DNA of 11,472 nucleotides from Prevotella sp. (GTDB taxonomy: Bacteria > Bacteroidota > Bacteroidia > Bacteroidales > Bacteroidaceae). The DNA lies in contig JAJQAI010000060.1 in NCBI GenBank assembly GCA_021203915.1, positions 1 through 11,472 of the forward strand, in the 5' to 3' direction. The position numbers and the translations under genes were made by a program. The notes under the pieces are model-generated. The model searched no databases. It had not been told where the DNA came from and saw only the letters and a program-made list of their open reading frames with translations. This document shows, piece by piece, positions 1-7,368 of the stretch (position 1 is its first letter; every line of letters begins with the position of its first letter).

Positions 1-6
1 ATTTAT

Positions 7-14
7 TACCTTTG
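7..14 (+). promoter_or_regulatory. Bacteroidota-type -7 promoter element (TACCTTTG) upstream of sppA
   Basis: TACCTTTG matches the TAnnTTTG -7 consensus of the primary sigma factor in Bacteroidota exactly and is followed by CA, as is common there. A transcription start near position 20-23 would leave a leader of about 65 bases before the sppA ATG. The partner -33 TTTG element would lie just outside the window, so the promoter is only half visible. It would serve the sppA-lpxK-punA-thiL operon. The remaining upstream bases (15-86) are AT-rich and hold no gene. Confidence 0.55.
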
Positions 15-86
15 CAATATTAAAAAAGATTCTCTATACTTTTTCTAAAGTGCTAACTTCACAACCAACTTTTTAGTTAAAGAGCT

Positions 87-1856
87 ATGAAAGATTTTCT
101 GAAATACACTTTTGCCACCTTTTGTGGCATGGTGCTTTTCTTCGTCATCACAGGTCTTGTTGGTGCTTTTTGTATTCTAGGCATTCTTTTTTCAGAAAAA
201 GGCTCATCTAAAGTTAGCGATAACTCTGTACTAGTAATAAATCTCTCAGGAGAGATTCTTGAAAGAGAGGATGAAACTCTTCTTTCTAAGTTTAGTGGAG
301 CTGCTCCTAGAGTTATTGGCCTAGAGGATATTCTTTCTGCAATTAATAAAGCTAAAACTTTAGATGAGATAAAAGGTATATACATTCGAAGTGGCGTTCT
401 TTCATCTGATTCTTACGCTTCGCTTGAGGCTATAAGGGATGAGCTCTTAGAGTTTAAAAAATCGGGCAAATGGATTCTTTCCTATGCAGATGTTTATACT
501 CAAGGCACTTATTACGTGTGTTCGGTAGCTGATAAAGTTCTTCTTAATTCTACGGGGCAACTTGATTGGCATGGAATATCCTCTCAACCCATATTCCTAA
601 AAGATTTTTTAAAGAAATTCGGAGTTAAAATTCAACTTGCCAAGGTTGGCACTTATAAAAGTTCCCCCGAAAGATATACTGCTGATAAAATGAGTGATGC
701 CAATCGTGAGCAAGTTACAGCTTACGTTAGGGGTATATGGGAAAACATTCTTAAGGATGTTTCAAAGGATAGAGGAGTAAGTCCAAAAGACCTTAATCAA
801 TATGCAGATAGTTTGATTCTTTTTGCCACGTCCGAAGATTATCTAAAGTTAAATCTTATAGATACTCTTGTTTATGCTAGCGGGGTTAAAGAAGAAATAA
901 ATTCTTTGCTTGGGCAAGATAAAAATAAGGACATTAATTTTGTAAGCCTAAGCGATGTAAAGGAAGTTAAAAGTAATACCTCAGGTAAAGAAATAGCTGT
1001 TTATTATGCTTTTGGCGAGATTGTTGAAAGTGAGGATTTAGGTCTAATATCTGGCTCCAACCAAATAGTAAATAAAAAAGTATGTGAGGACTTAAAACGT
1101 CTTAGGGATGATGATAAGGTTAAAGCCGTTGTCTTAAGAGTTAACTCCGGTGGTGGAAGTGCTTTTGCCTCAGAGCAGATATGGCACTCAATCCAAATGC
1201 TTAAAGAAAAGAAGCCCGTTGTAGTTTCTATGGGTGGTATGGCAGCCTCTGGTGCATATTACATAAGCTCTATAGCTTCATATATTGTAGCCCAAAGGTC
1301 AACACTAACGGGAAGCATTGGTATTTTTGGGATGTTTCCAGATTTTAGTGAGCTACTCACAAAAAAGCTAGATATAAAATTTGACTATGTCTCCACCAAT
1401 AAATATAGTACTTTTGGTGCTTTGTCACGTCCTTTTAATGCCGAGGAGATGAGCTACATAGAAAAGTATATTACGCGTGGTTATCAACTCTTTTTAGAAA
1501 GAGTAGCTCAAGGAAGAGGTATGACTCCTAATAAAGTTGATAGCATAGCACAAGGTCGTGTATGGATTGCTGGTGAGGCTAAAAGAGTTGGCCTAGTAGA
1601 TACTTTAGGAGGAATAGATGTGGCAATAAAAAAAGCTGCAAGTCTATCTCATCTTAAAAATTATCACACTAAATCCTATCCTGAAAGAAAAGATTTCCTT
1701 GATCTTCTTATGGAAGAACTCTCTAGCGATAAAAAGATAGATAGTAGGATGCAAGAGCTCTTAGGAGAATATTATGAGCCACTTTATCTACTAAGCAAAA
1801 TAAACTTAAGGAACTCCTCACAGGCAAGAATACCTTTTATAGTCAATATTAAATAA
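87..1856 (+). CDS. sppA: Signal peptide peptidase SppA, 67-kDa type (protease IV)
   Basis: Membrane-anchored serine protease of peptidase family S49 that degrades cleaved signal peptides in the inner membrane, with its active site on the periplasmic face. The 589-residue protein has an N-terminal hydrophobic segment at about residues 8-35 acting as a signal anchor. Two S49 domains follow, the arrangement of the long E. coli-type enzyme rather than the short Gram-positive form. The catalytic lysine is visible in VGTYKS (K191). The nucleophilic serine is in SMGGMAASGAYY (S388), followed by the family motif LTGSIGIFG near 407-415. These match the Lys/Ser dyad known for E. coli SppA, split between the two domains. 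It is first in the operon; lpxK starts one base after its stop. The ATG has no strong Shine-Dalgarno, which is usual in this phylum. The enzyme looks intact. Confidence 0.95.
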   Translation: MKDFLKYTFATFCGMVLFFVITGLVGAFCILGILFSEKGSSKVSDNSVLVINLSGEILEREDETLLSKFSGAAPRVIGLEDILSAINKAKTLDEIKGIYIRSGVLSSDSYASLEAIRDELLEFKKSGKWILSYADVYTQGTYYVCSVADKVLLNSTGQLDWHGISSQPIFLKDFLKKFGVKIQLAKVGTYKSSPERYTADKMSDANREQVTAYVRGIWENILKDVSKDRGVSPKDLNQYADSLILFATSEDYLKLNLIDTLVYASGVKEEINSLLGQDKNKDINFVSLSDVKEVKSNTSGKEIAVYYAFGEIVESEDLGLISGSNQIVNKKVCEDLKRLRDDDKVKAVVLRVNSGGGSAFASEQIWHSIQMLKEKKPVVVSMGGMAASGAYYISSIASYIVAQRSTLTGSIGIFGMFPDFSELLTKKLDIKFDYVSTNKYSTFGALSRPFNAEEMSYIEKYITRGYQLFLERVAQGRGMTPNKVDSIAQGRVWIAGEAKRVGLVDTLGGIDVAIKKAASLSHLKNYHTKSYPERKDFLDLLMEELSSDKKIDSRMQELLGEYYEPLYLLSKINLRNSSQARIPFIVNIK

Positions 1857-1857
1857 G

Positions 1858-3030
1858 ATGGAAAAGGGTTTCGTTAAGATAAAGGGATGGATGATCGGTT
1901 TTAGCTGGTGCTACGGTGGTGTAGTTAGGCTTAGGAATTTCCTTTTTGATAAGGGAATACTAAAGAGTAACCGTTTTAAAATTCCTATAATCTCAGTTGG
2001 AAACATCACCACTGGTGGTTCAGGCAAAACCCCATTTGTTGAATACCTTATTAATCTTTTAGAAGAAAACTTCCAAGTAGCAGTCCTTAGCAGAGGATAT
2101 AAACGAAAAAGTAAAGGGTATGTCTTAGCAAAGAAAGACACAAAGATTTTTGAGCTTGGTGATGAGGCTTATTGGCTTAGAAAGAAACATCCTGAAATTC
2201 ACGTTGCAGTTGATAAAAATCGTTGTCATGCAATAGAGAAAATAATAGGGGATGAAATAACTTCTAATACAGATGTAATCCTTCTTGACGATGCTTTTCA
2301 ACATAGGTATATCACCCCAGGAATAAGTATTCTTCTTATTGATTATCACCGACAATTAGTTAATGATAAACTCCTGCCTGCAGGGCACTTGCGCGAGCCA
2401 AAATCGGGTATAAAAAGAGCTGATATTGTGATAATAACAAAATGTCCAAGGGATCTTCAACCTTTAAGACACAGTGTTATCGCTAAATCTATGAATCTAT
2501 TACCCAAGCAACAACTATATTTTGCAACGCTGGAATATGGAGCACTTAAGCCCGTATATTATGGAGTAGAACGCGAGCTTGAAAGTATTGATAAAGAAGA
2601 TAATGTCATGCTACTTACAGGCATAGCCTTACCAGAGCAAATAATTTATGATATGAAGCCATATTTTAATAAGATTGCTCATGTATCATTCCCCGATCAC
2701 CACCAATTTAGCAAAGATGACATAAAACGCATCAATCAAACCTATAGAGAGATGCCATATCCGAAAATCGTTATAACAACAGAGAAGGATAATATCCGTA
2801 TGTTTGGTATGGAGGGAATCTCAGACGAAATACGACACAATATCTACATTCTTCCTGTTAAGGTTAAATTTCTAATGGGACAGGAAGAAGAATTCAATAA
2901 CAAAATCATTTCTTATGTACGAGAAAATTCAAGAAACAGCATCTTGGCTAAGTCAAAGGATGACGACAAGTCCCAAGACAGCAATAATCTTGGGGACGGG
3001 CCTAGGACAACTAGCCACGGAAATAACTGA
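1858..3030 (+). CDS. lpxK: Tetraacyldisaccharide 4'-kinase LpxK
   Basis: Transfers phosphate from ATP to the 4' position of the tetraacyl disaccharide 1-phosphate precursor, giving lipid IVA, at the cytoplasmic face of the inner membrane. A short N-terminal membrane-associating stretch (about 10-30) precedes the P-loop GNITTGGSGKT (48-58). The family's GDEA motif is at 101-104 and LDDAFQHR at 143-150; PDHHQF lies in the C-terminal half. The start is one base after the sppA stop and agrees with the usual N-terminus of Bacteroidales LpxK. At 390 residues it is somewhat long. The last 38 codons overlap the start of punA in another frame, and the tail they encode (after SYVRENSRNS) is hydrophilic and lysine/aspartate-rich, probably not part of the folded enzyme. 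All core motifs are intact. Its product is the substrate for later steps encoded by the LPS genes on the opposite strand. Confidence 0.95.
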   Translation: MEKGFVKIKGWMIGFSWCYGGVVRLRNFLFDKGILKSNRFKIPIISVGNITTGGSGKTPFVEYLINLLEENFQVAVLSRGYKRKSKGYVLAKKDTKIFELGDEAYWLRKKHPEIHVAVDKNRCHAIEKIIGDEITSNTDVILLDDAFQHRYITPGISILLIDYHRQLVNDKLLPAGHLREPKSGIKRADIVIITKCPRDLQPLRHSVIAKSMNLLPKQQLYFATLEYGALKPVYYGVERELESIDKEDNVMLLTGIALPEQIIYDMKPYFNKIAHVSFPDHHQFSKDDIKRINQTYREMPYPKIVITTEKDNIRMFGMEGISDEIRHNIYILPVKVKFLMGQEEEFNNKIISYVRENSRNSILAKSKDDDKSQDSNNLGDGPRTTSHGNN

Positions 3031-3727
3031 TAGTTACGATTTTCATTACCAGGAGATACCAAACTTCCCCATTTCAACGGTAGAAGGACACTCCGGAAAA
3101 CTAATTTTTGGAAAACTTGGTGGTGTAGATATTATGGCCATGGAAGGAAGATTCCATTTCTATGAAGGCTATAGTATGAAGGAGGTAACATTCCCTATTC
3201 GTGTAATGTATGAACTTGGAATCAAGACCCTATTTGTAAGCAATGCCGCAGGAGGAATGAATCCAGATTTTAAGATTGGTGATTTAATGATAATTACAGA
3301 CCATGTAAACCTTTTCCCTGAAAGTCCACTAAGGGGTAAAAACTTTCCAACTGGCCCTCGCTTTCCTGATATGCATGAGGCATACGACAAAAAGCTTATA
3401 GCCCAGGCAGATGCTATTGCCAAAGAAAAAGGTATACGTGTTGTTCATGGCGTATATGTAGGGGTACAAGGACCTACTTTTGAAACTCCTGCTGAATATA
3501 TAATGTACCATCGTCTTGGTGGTGATGCCGTAGGTATGAGTACCGTGCCTGAGGTAATAGTGGCCGTTCACTCAGGTATTAAAGTCTTCGGAATAAGTGT
3601 TATTACAGACTTAGGGCTAGAGGATAGTCCAGTGGAGGTAAGTCACGAAGAAGTACAAATAGCTGCTAATGCTGCACAACCCCGTATGACTGAAATCATG
3701 CGTGAGATGATAAAAAGAGCTGGTTAA
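2915..3727 (+). CDS. punA: Purine nucleoside phosphorylase (trimeric PNP/MTAP family)
   Basis: Cytosolic enzyme that cleaves purine (deoxy)nucleosides with phosphate to the free base and (deoxy)ribose 1-phosphate for purine salvage. The 270 residues match the compact trimeric PNP/MTAP family: phosphate-loop GTGLG (27-31), VEGHSGKL (56-63), EGRFHFYEG (77-85), SNAAGGMNPDF (109-119), GPTFETPAE (186-194, with the purine-binding Glu at E190) and GMSTVPEV (207-214). After ISVIT comes Asp (D232), where the mammalian enzyme has the 6-oxopurine-recognising Asn243; see findings. The ATG at 2915 lies 116 bases inside lpxK. It was chosen because MYEKIQETA aligns with the usual N-terminus of Bacteroidales homologues; Met16 would still leave a long overlap. 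The overlap suggests translational coupling with lpxK. thiL begins 4 bases after the stop. Confidence 0.94.
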   Translation: MYEKIQETASWLSQRMTTSPKTAIILGTGLGQLATEITDSYDFHYQEIPNFPISTVEGHSGKLIFGKLGGVDIMAMEGRFHFYEGYSMKEVTFPIRVMYELGIKTLFVSNAAGGMNPDFKIGDLMIITDHVNLFPESPLRGKNFPTGPRFPDMHEAYDKKLIAQADAIAKEKGIRVVHGVYVGVQGPTFETPAEYIMYHRLGGDAVGMSTVPEVIVAVHSGIKVFGISVITDLGLEDSPVEVSHEEVQIAANAAQPRMTEIMREMIKRAG

Positions 3728-3731
3728 AAAA

Positions 3732-4802
3732 ATGACAGATATCTCTAAACTAGGGGAGTTTGGCCTTATCCATCACCTAACAAATGATATAAAGCCAAAG
3801 AACTCTTCCACAAAGCGTGGTATTGGTGATGATGCAGCTATTTTATCCTATAAGGATAAGGATATAGTTGTAACCACTGACATGTTAATGGAAGGGGTAC
3901 ACTTTGACCTTACCTATATAGATATGCAGCACTTAGGTTATAAGGCTGCAATGGTTAACTTTAGCGATGTTTTCGCTATGAATGCTCATCCCAAACAACT
4001 TCTTTTAAGCCTAGCTCTTAGCAAGCGCTTTAGCGTAGAGGATTTAGAGATGTTCTATAGCGGTTTACGTTTAGCGTGCAAAAAGTGGGATGTAGATATC
4101 ATTGGTGGCGACACCACACCTTCTCTTACAGGAATGGCTATAAGTATTACCTGCATTGGGGAATGCCTAGAAGAAAAGGCCGTATGTCGTGACGGGGCTA
4201 AAGATACCGACCTTATATGCGTTAGTGGAGATCTAGGTGCAGCATATATGGGCTTGCAACTTCTAGAGCGTGAAAAAAGCGTATACTTTGAGCAATTAGA
4301 ACAAGCAAAAAAGAAAAACGATAAGCTCTCTCTTGAAGCTTTATCCCATTTTCAGCCCGACTTTGCCGGAAAAGAATACCTTTTGCAGCGTCAACTAAAA
4401 CCTGAGGCTAGAGGCGATATCATCTCTCAACTTCAAGCCTTAAACTTGCATCCCACATCAATGATTGATATTAGTGATGGACTAAGCAGCGAGCTCCTTC
4501 ATATTTGTAAACAAAGTGATGTGGGTTGCAGAATCTATGAAAAGAATATTCCTATTGACTATCAGACAGCCGTAATGGCAGAGGAGCTAAATTTAAACCT
4601 TACAACCTGTGCCCTTAATGGTGGGGAGGACTATGAACTCCTTTTTACTGTGAGTATTGGGGATCTTGAAAAAATAAAGCAATTAGAGGATGTAAAACTC
4701 ATTGGTCACATTACAAAAAAAGAACTTGGAAAAATACTTGTTACTCGTGACGATAACGAGTTCCCCCTAAAAGCTCAAGGATGGAATCCTTTGGTGGAAT
4801 AA
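3732..4802 (+). CDS. thiL: Thiamine-monophosphate kinase ThiL
   Basis: Phosphorylates thiamine monophosphate with ATP to thiamine pyrophosphate, the last step of cofactor synthesis, in the cytosol. It belongs to the PurM/ThiL-like ATP-binding superfamily. Motifs in order: IGDDAA (31-36), TTDMLMEGVHFD (48-59), NFSDVFAMNA (76-85), GGDTTPSLTG (125-134), DISDGLSSEL (246-255) and NGGEDYELLF (296-305). These acidic loops bind Mg and ATP. The length of 356 is typical of Bacteroidales ThiL. A lysine-rich stretch at about 184-207 (around EQAKKKNDK) seems longer than in remembered homologues and probably lies in a surface loop. It is the last gene of the sppA operon, 4 bases after punA, and meets the opposing glycosyltransferase gene with a 13-base gap. 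Its operon partners do not act in thiamine metabolism, so the grouping is probably positional conservation. Confidence 0.95.
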   Translation: MTDISKLGEFGLIHHLTNDIKPKNSSTKRGIGDDAAILSYKDKDIVVTTDMLMEGVHFDLTYIDMQHLGYKAAMVNFSDVFAMNAHPKQLLLSLALSKRFSVEDLEMFYSGLRLACKKWDVDIIGGDTTPSLTGMAISITCIGECLEEKAVCRDGAKDTDLICVSGDLGAAYMGLQLLEREKSVYFEQLEQAKKKNDKLSLEALSHFQPDFAGKEYLLQRQLKPEARGDIISQLQALNLHPTSMIDISDGLSSELLHICKQSDVGCRIYEKNIPIDYQTAVMAEELNLNLTTCALNGGEDYELLFTVSIGDLEKIKQLEDVKLIGHITKKELGKILVTRDDNEFPLKAQGWNPLVE

Positions 4803-4815
4803 AGAAAGCTACTTT

Positions 4816-5640
4816 TTATAAAGTTTTTTCTATACCATAAGGAGTCCAAGAGATTTTCTTTTTTCTTACTTCTTTACGAATTCTATCGTTAAGCTTTATT
4901 TGCTCTTGATTTTTATAAGGGCGCTCATGATATAGATGTAGTGTTATTAAAGAATAACGACGTTGAAGCGCTTTAAGCCCTAAATTTATTAGACGTTCTC
5001 CAAACTCTCTATCCTCGCCCCCATAGTGCATCTTTTCATTAAAGCCATTAACCTTTAGAATATCCTCTTTCCATACAGAAGAATTACACCCATTCCAAGA
5101 AGCCGCGGCAGGAGTTAGAAAGTTTAGCACTTTCGAGTAAAGGGGACTTTTAAAAAGCTTAGTAGCTTTAAAGCTACGCCCAAGACCAAGACTCGAAAGG
5201 AACTTTAAGCTAAATGCCCTATGAGAGAGTATATCCTCTTTGGTAAGTAAGTCACTAATTTCTTTAGGTAAGCGAAAATATCCGCCAGAAAGAAAATACC
5301 CTTTTCTAGCGCTTCTAAGGTGAGAGGCTATAAAGTCCTCTCTTGGGATACAATCTTGATCTGTAAATATTAAATAATCACTTTTTGCTTCCACTACTGC
5401 CTTATTTAATATCTGAGTTTTTCTAAAGCCTTTATCCTCATGCCACACGTGTTTTAGAGGCAAAAGAAAAGAATACTCCTTAATAAGACGAAAAGTATCA
5501 TCCTTTGAGCCATCATCGGCTATTATAATCTCATCTGCTTTAAGGCTTTGAGAAAGATATCCAATAAGAGTTTTCTCAAGCCAAACGGGGTTATTGTAGG
5601 TAGAAATTATTACTCCAACTTTAAAGTGTGGCCTTTCCAT
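4816..5640 (-). CDS. Family 2 glycosyltransferase, probable LPS-core
   Basis: GT-A fold glycosyltransferase, 274 residues, with no membrane segment, so likely a cytosolic or peripheral enzyme. The N-terminal half is a standard GT2 domain: ISTYNN (12-17), the nucleotide-sugar-binding ADDGSKDD (41-48) and the DxD-like TDQDC (93-97). The C-terminal half carries WNGCNSSVW (182-190) and GGEDREFGERL (207-217), the metal/acceptor-site pattern of the galactosyltransferase C-terminal (Glyco_transf_7C) type. HLYHERPY follows at 235-242. Sugar donor and acceptor cannot be read from sequence. Its position, 17 bases downstream of the LPS-kinase gene and in the same transcript as a lipid A-type acyltransferase and an MsbA-like exporter, argues for LPS core or lipooligosaccharide assembly. 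It is last in its operon. The GT2 assignment is secure; the LPS role is inferred from context. Confidence 0.88.
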   Translation of the reverse strand: MERPHFKVGVIISTYNNPVWLEKTLIGYLSQSLKADEIIIADDGSKDDTFRLIKEYSFLLPLKHVWHEDKGFRKTQILNKAVVEAKSDYLIFTDQDCIPREDFIASHLRSARKGYFLSGGYFRLPKEISDLLTKEDILSHRAFSLKFLSSLGLGRSFKATKLFKSPLYSKVLNFLTPAAASWNGCNSSVWKEDILKVNGFNEKMHYGGEDREFGERLINLGLKALQRRYSLITLHLYHERPYKNQEQIKLNDRIRKEVRKKKISWTPYGIEKTL

Positions 5641-5657
5641 AAATAAAGAAAACTTTT

Positions 5658-6395
5658 TTACTGCTCTTTAAAAAGGTTCTTATCCCTTTTGATAAAGGCA
5701 CGCATCTTTTCAAATCTATCTAGGCGACGAATAACCATTTCCGCGGTTTCATCGGGATTCCATCCTCGTATAATGGCATAATGTCTAACGATTTCTTTCA
5801 TAAGTTGTCTATCATGCGTTATACGCTTAAGATTATCTATACAGTCACTTTTAGTTATTTCGGAGGAGAATCTAGAGCGATTAGTGTCAATAAGAGTAAA
5901 AGCTAACTCATCGTCTATAGTTTTTTCATAAAGGATATTTGTTAGGTTAAGATCACCATGAAGAACGCCACCCAAGTGAAGAGAAACTAAAAACTTAGCT
6001 AGCGAATCAATAATAGTAGTATCAAGTGTCTCTTTTTCTTTAAGACTCTCTAGGGAGGGAAAATGGAAAAACTCTGAAATAAAAAAGCCATCTCTAAAAA
6101 GTAAGTGATGTTTAATTTCTATAAAACCAATCTCTTTGGGGGTATTAAAGCCTTTTTCTCTTAATTTCCTAGCATATATGTATGCACGCTCTGCCTTTGA
6201 TTTTCTAAAAAAGGTGTACACAATACGTTGAATAAGTATAGGAATTTTGTAGCGTTTAACAACAAGGGGTTCACCATTAAAGGTAAATAACTTTACTACG
6301 TTGCGCCCCTGAAAAAGAACCTTACCTTCAGAATCAAAAATCTTAGGTACACTCTTTATAAATTCCCTATAATCTTCCCTGCTTACTACTCTCAT
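5658..6395 (-). CDS. Lipopolysaccharide kinase (Kdo/WaaP-like) family protein
   Basis: Small protein-kinase-like enzyme, expected to phosphorylate Kdo or an inner-core sugar of LPS with ATP at the inner face of the membrane. With the ATG at 6395 it is 245 residues. The ATP-anchoring lysine lies in VVKRY (K47) and the likely partner Glu in KSKAERAY (E69). The catalytic loop is HGDLNLTN (146-153, base D148 and metal-binding N153), and the DFG-equivalent Asp is in IDTNR (D170), so all key kinase residues are present. An in-frame GTG at 6413 overlaps the upstream stop as GTGA, which would suit translational coupling and add six residues. I prefer the ATG because MRVVSREDY resembles the start of remembered Bacteroidales homologues. 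It sits between the acyltransferase and glycosyltransferase genes in one operon. The exact acceptor is unknown. Confidence 0.85.
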   Translation of the reverse strand: MRVVSREDYREFIKSVPKIFDSEGKVLFQGRNVVKLFTFNGEPLVVKRYKIPILIQRIVYTFFRKSKAERAYIYARKLREKGFNTPKEIGFIEIKHHLLFRDGFFISEFFHFPSLESLKEKETLDTTIIDSLAKFLVSLHLGGVLHGDLNLTNILYEKTIDDELAFTLIDTNRSRFSSEITKSDCIDNLKRITHDRQLMKEIVRHYAIIRGWNPDETAEMVIRRLDRFEKMRAFIKRDKNLFKEQ

Positions 6396-6409
6396 AAAAG
6401 AAAAAATAT

Positions 6410-7345
6410 TCACCTTTTTACAACTCTTCCGTTTTCTACTTTGTACTCCCGATTAAATTCTTCTCTAGTTCGCTTCCAACGATCATGAGTCCAAAAATAA
6501 AATCTAGGATCTTTTTTAATTGATTCCTCTAAAAGAGAAAAGAATCTTTTTGTTATCTCAAACTCTGGTAATTTATTAGGCTCTTTGGTAATAAGGCGAT
6601 AAGTATAGACATACTTTCCACGCTCTTTTCGTTGCATATCAATATAAAACACCGCATTGTTCATTTTTCTCATAATACGCTCTCCACCTGTAAATACCGG
6701 AGTATCATGAGAAAGGAAATCTAGCCATAGATGAATATTGGTATACTTTGGTGCTTGATCAGCAATATATCCAAATAATGTCATCCTACCTTGCCCTTTA
6801 TACTTTAAAAGATAACGTGGTACGTCCGATTTTGGAACGCAAACTCCTTTAAAGTTTTGGCGAAGTTTAAGGAATAAACGGTCAAAAATAGCGCTATGCA
6901 TTGGATGATAAATAAGACCGCAAATAGCATCATCCCCATAACGCTTTAGTCCAAGTGCTGAGGCAGAAAGAAGTTCCCAATTACAATAATGCCCTAGAAT
7001 ACCTGCACAGGTCTGCCCCTCATCGAAGCACTCTTCAACTTCATCTAAGCCAACTAACTCTAAATGCTTTAAGAGTTCATTTTCGCTAACGCTAAGAAGT
7101 TTTATAGTTTCTACAAAATAATCACAAAACCAATGATAAAAGCCCTTTTCAATTTCTATGACCTCATCTAAAGTTTTTTCTTTAAAGGATGTAGTTATAT
7201 TGCGACGTACTATTTTTCTTCTATAACGAACTACGTAATATACGATGATATACATAAAGTCCGAAAAAGCGTATAGTGCTCTATAAGGAAGTAAAGAGAA
7301 CAAATAAAATATAGAGTAGACAATATTGTATAATATGTTATTCAT
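6410..7345 (-). CDS. LpxL/HtrB-family lysophospholipid (lipid A) acyltransferase
   Basis: Inner-membrane acyltransferase of the LPLAT superfamily, expected to add a secondary acyl chain to lipid A. With the ATG at 7345 it is 311 residues; a TTG one codon upstream is possible but less likely. A hydrophobic N-terminal anchor (about 7-40) is followed by a basic stretch, RYRRKIVRRN. The catalytic HX4E motif is visible in LGHYCNWEL (H119 and E124). Further family features are the DQAPK segment (196-200), the FTGGERIM substrate-loop region (218-225) and an aromatic-rich C-terminal WTHDRWKR. It lies 23 bases after the ABC exporter gene, and its stop nearly abuts the LPS-kinase gene, so the four genes are probably cotranscribed. 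A single acyltransferase fits penta-acylated lipid A of Bacteroidales, but other copies could lie elsewhere. Aminolipid acylation is an alternative role. Confidence 0.87.
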   Translation of the reverse strand: MNNILYNIVYSIFYLFSLLPYRALYAFSDFMYIIVYYVVRYRRKIVRRNITTSFKEKTLDEVIEIEKGFYHWFCDYFVETIKLLSVSENELLKHLELVGLDEVEECFDEGQTCAGILGHYCNWELLSASALGLKRYGDDAICGLIYHPMHSAIFDRLFLKLRQNFKGVCVPKSDVPRYLLKYKGQGRMTLFGYIADQAPKYTNIHLWLDFLSHDTPVFTGGERIMRKMNNAVFYIDMQRKERGKYVYTYRLITKEPNKLPEFEITKRFFSLLEESIKKDPRFYFWTHDRWKRTREEFNREYKVENGRVVKR

Positions 7346-7368
7346 CAAAAATATATTTTAGCTTTTTC

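Noticed and set aside
77..385. 102-codon open frame antisense to the start of sppA
   Set aside because: It lies entirely opposite the well-supported sppA coding region and shows no domain or start signal; it is a reading-frame shadow.
1911..2355. Two 76-codon antisense frames within lpxK
   Set aside because: They lie opposite conserved lpxK motifs, including the P-loop, and have no recognisable protein features.
4802..4835. Small hairpin AAAG-CTA-CTTT with a T-rich tail between thiL and the glycosyltransferase gene, as a terminator
   Set aside because: The stem is only four A/T-rich pairs with a three-base loop, so it is too weak to call as an intrinsic terminator, although the convergent position would suit one.
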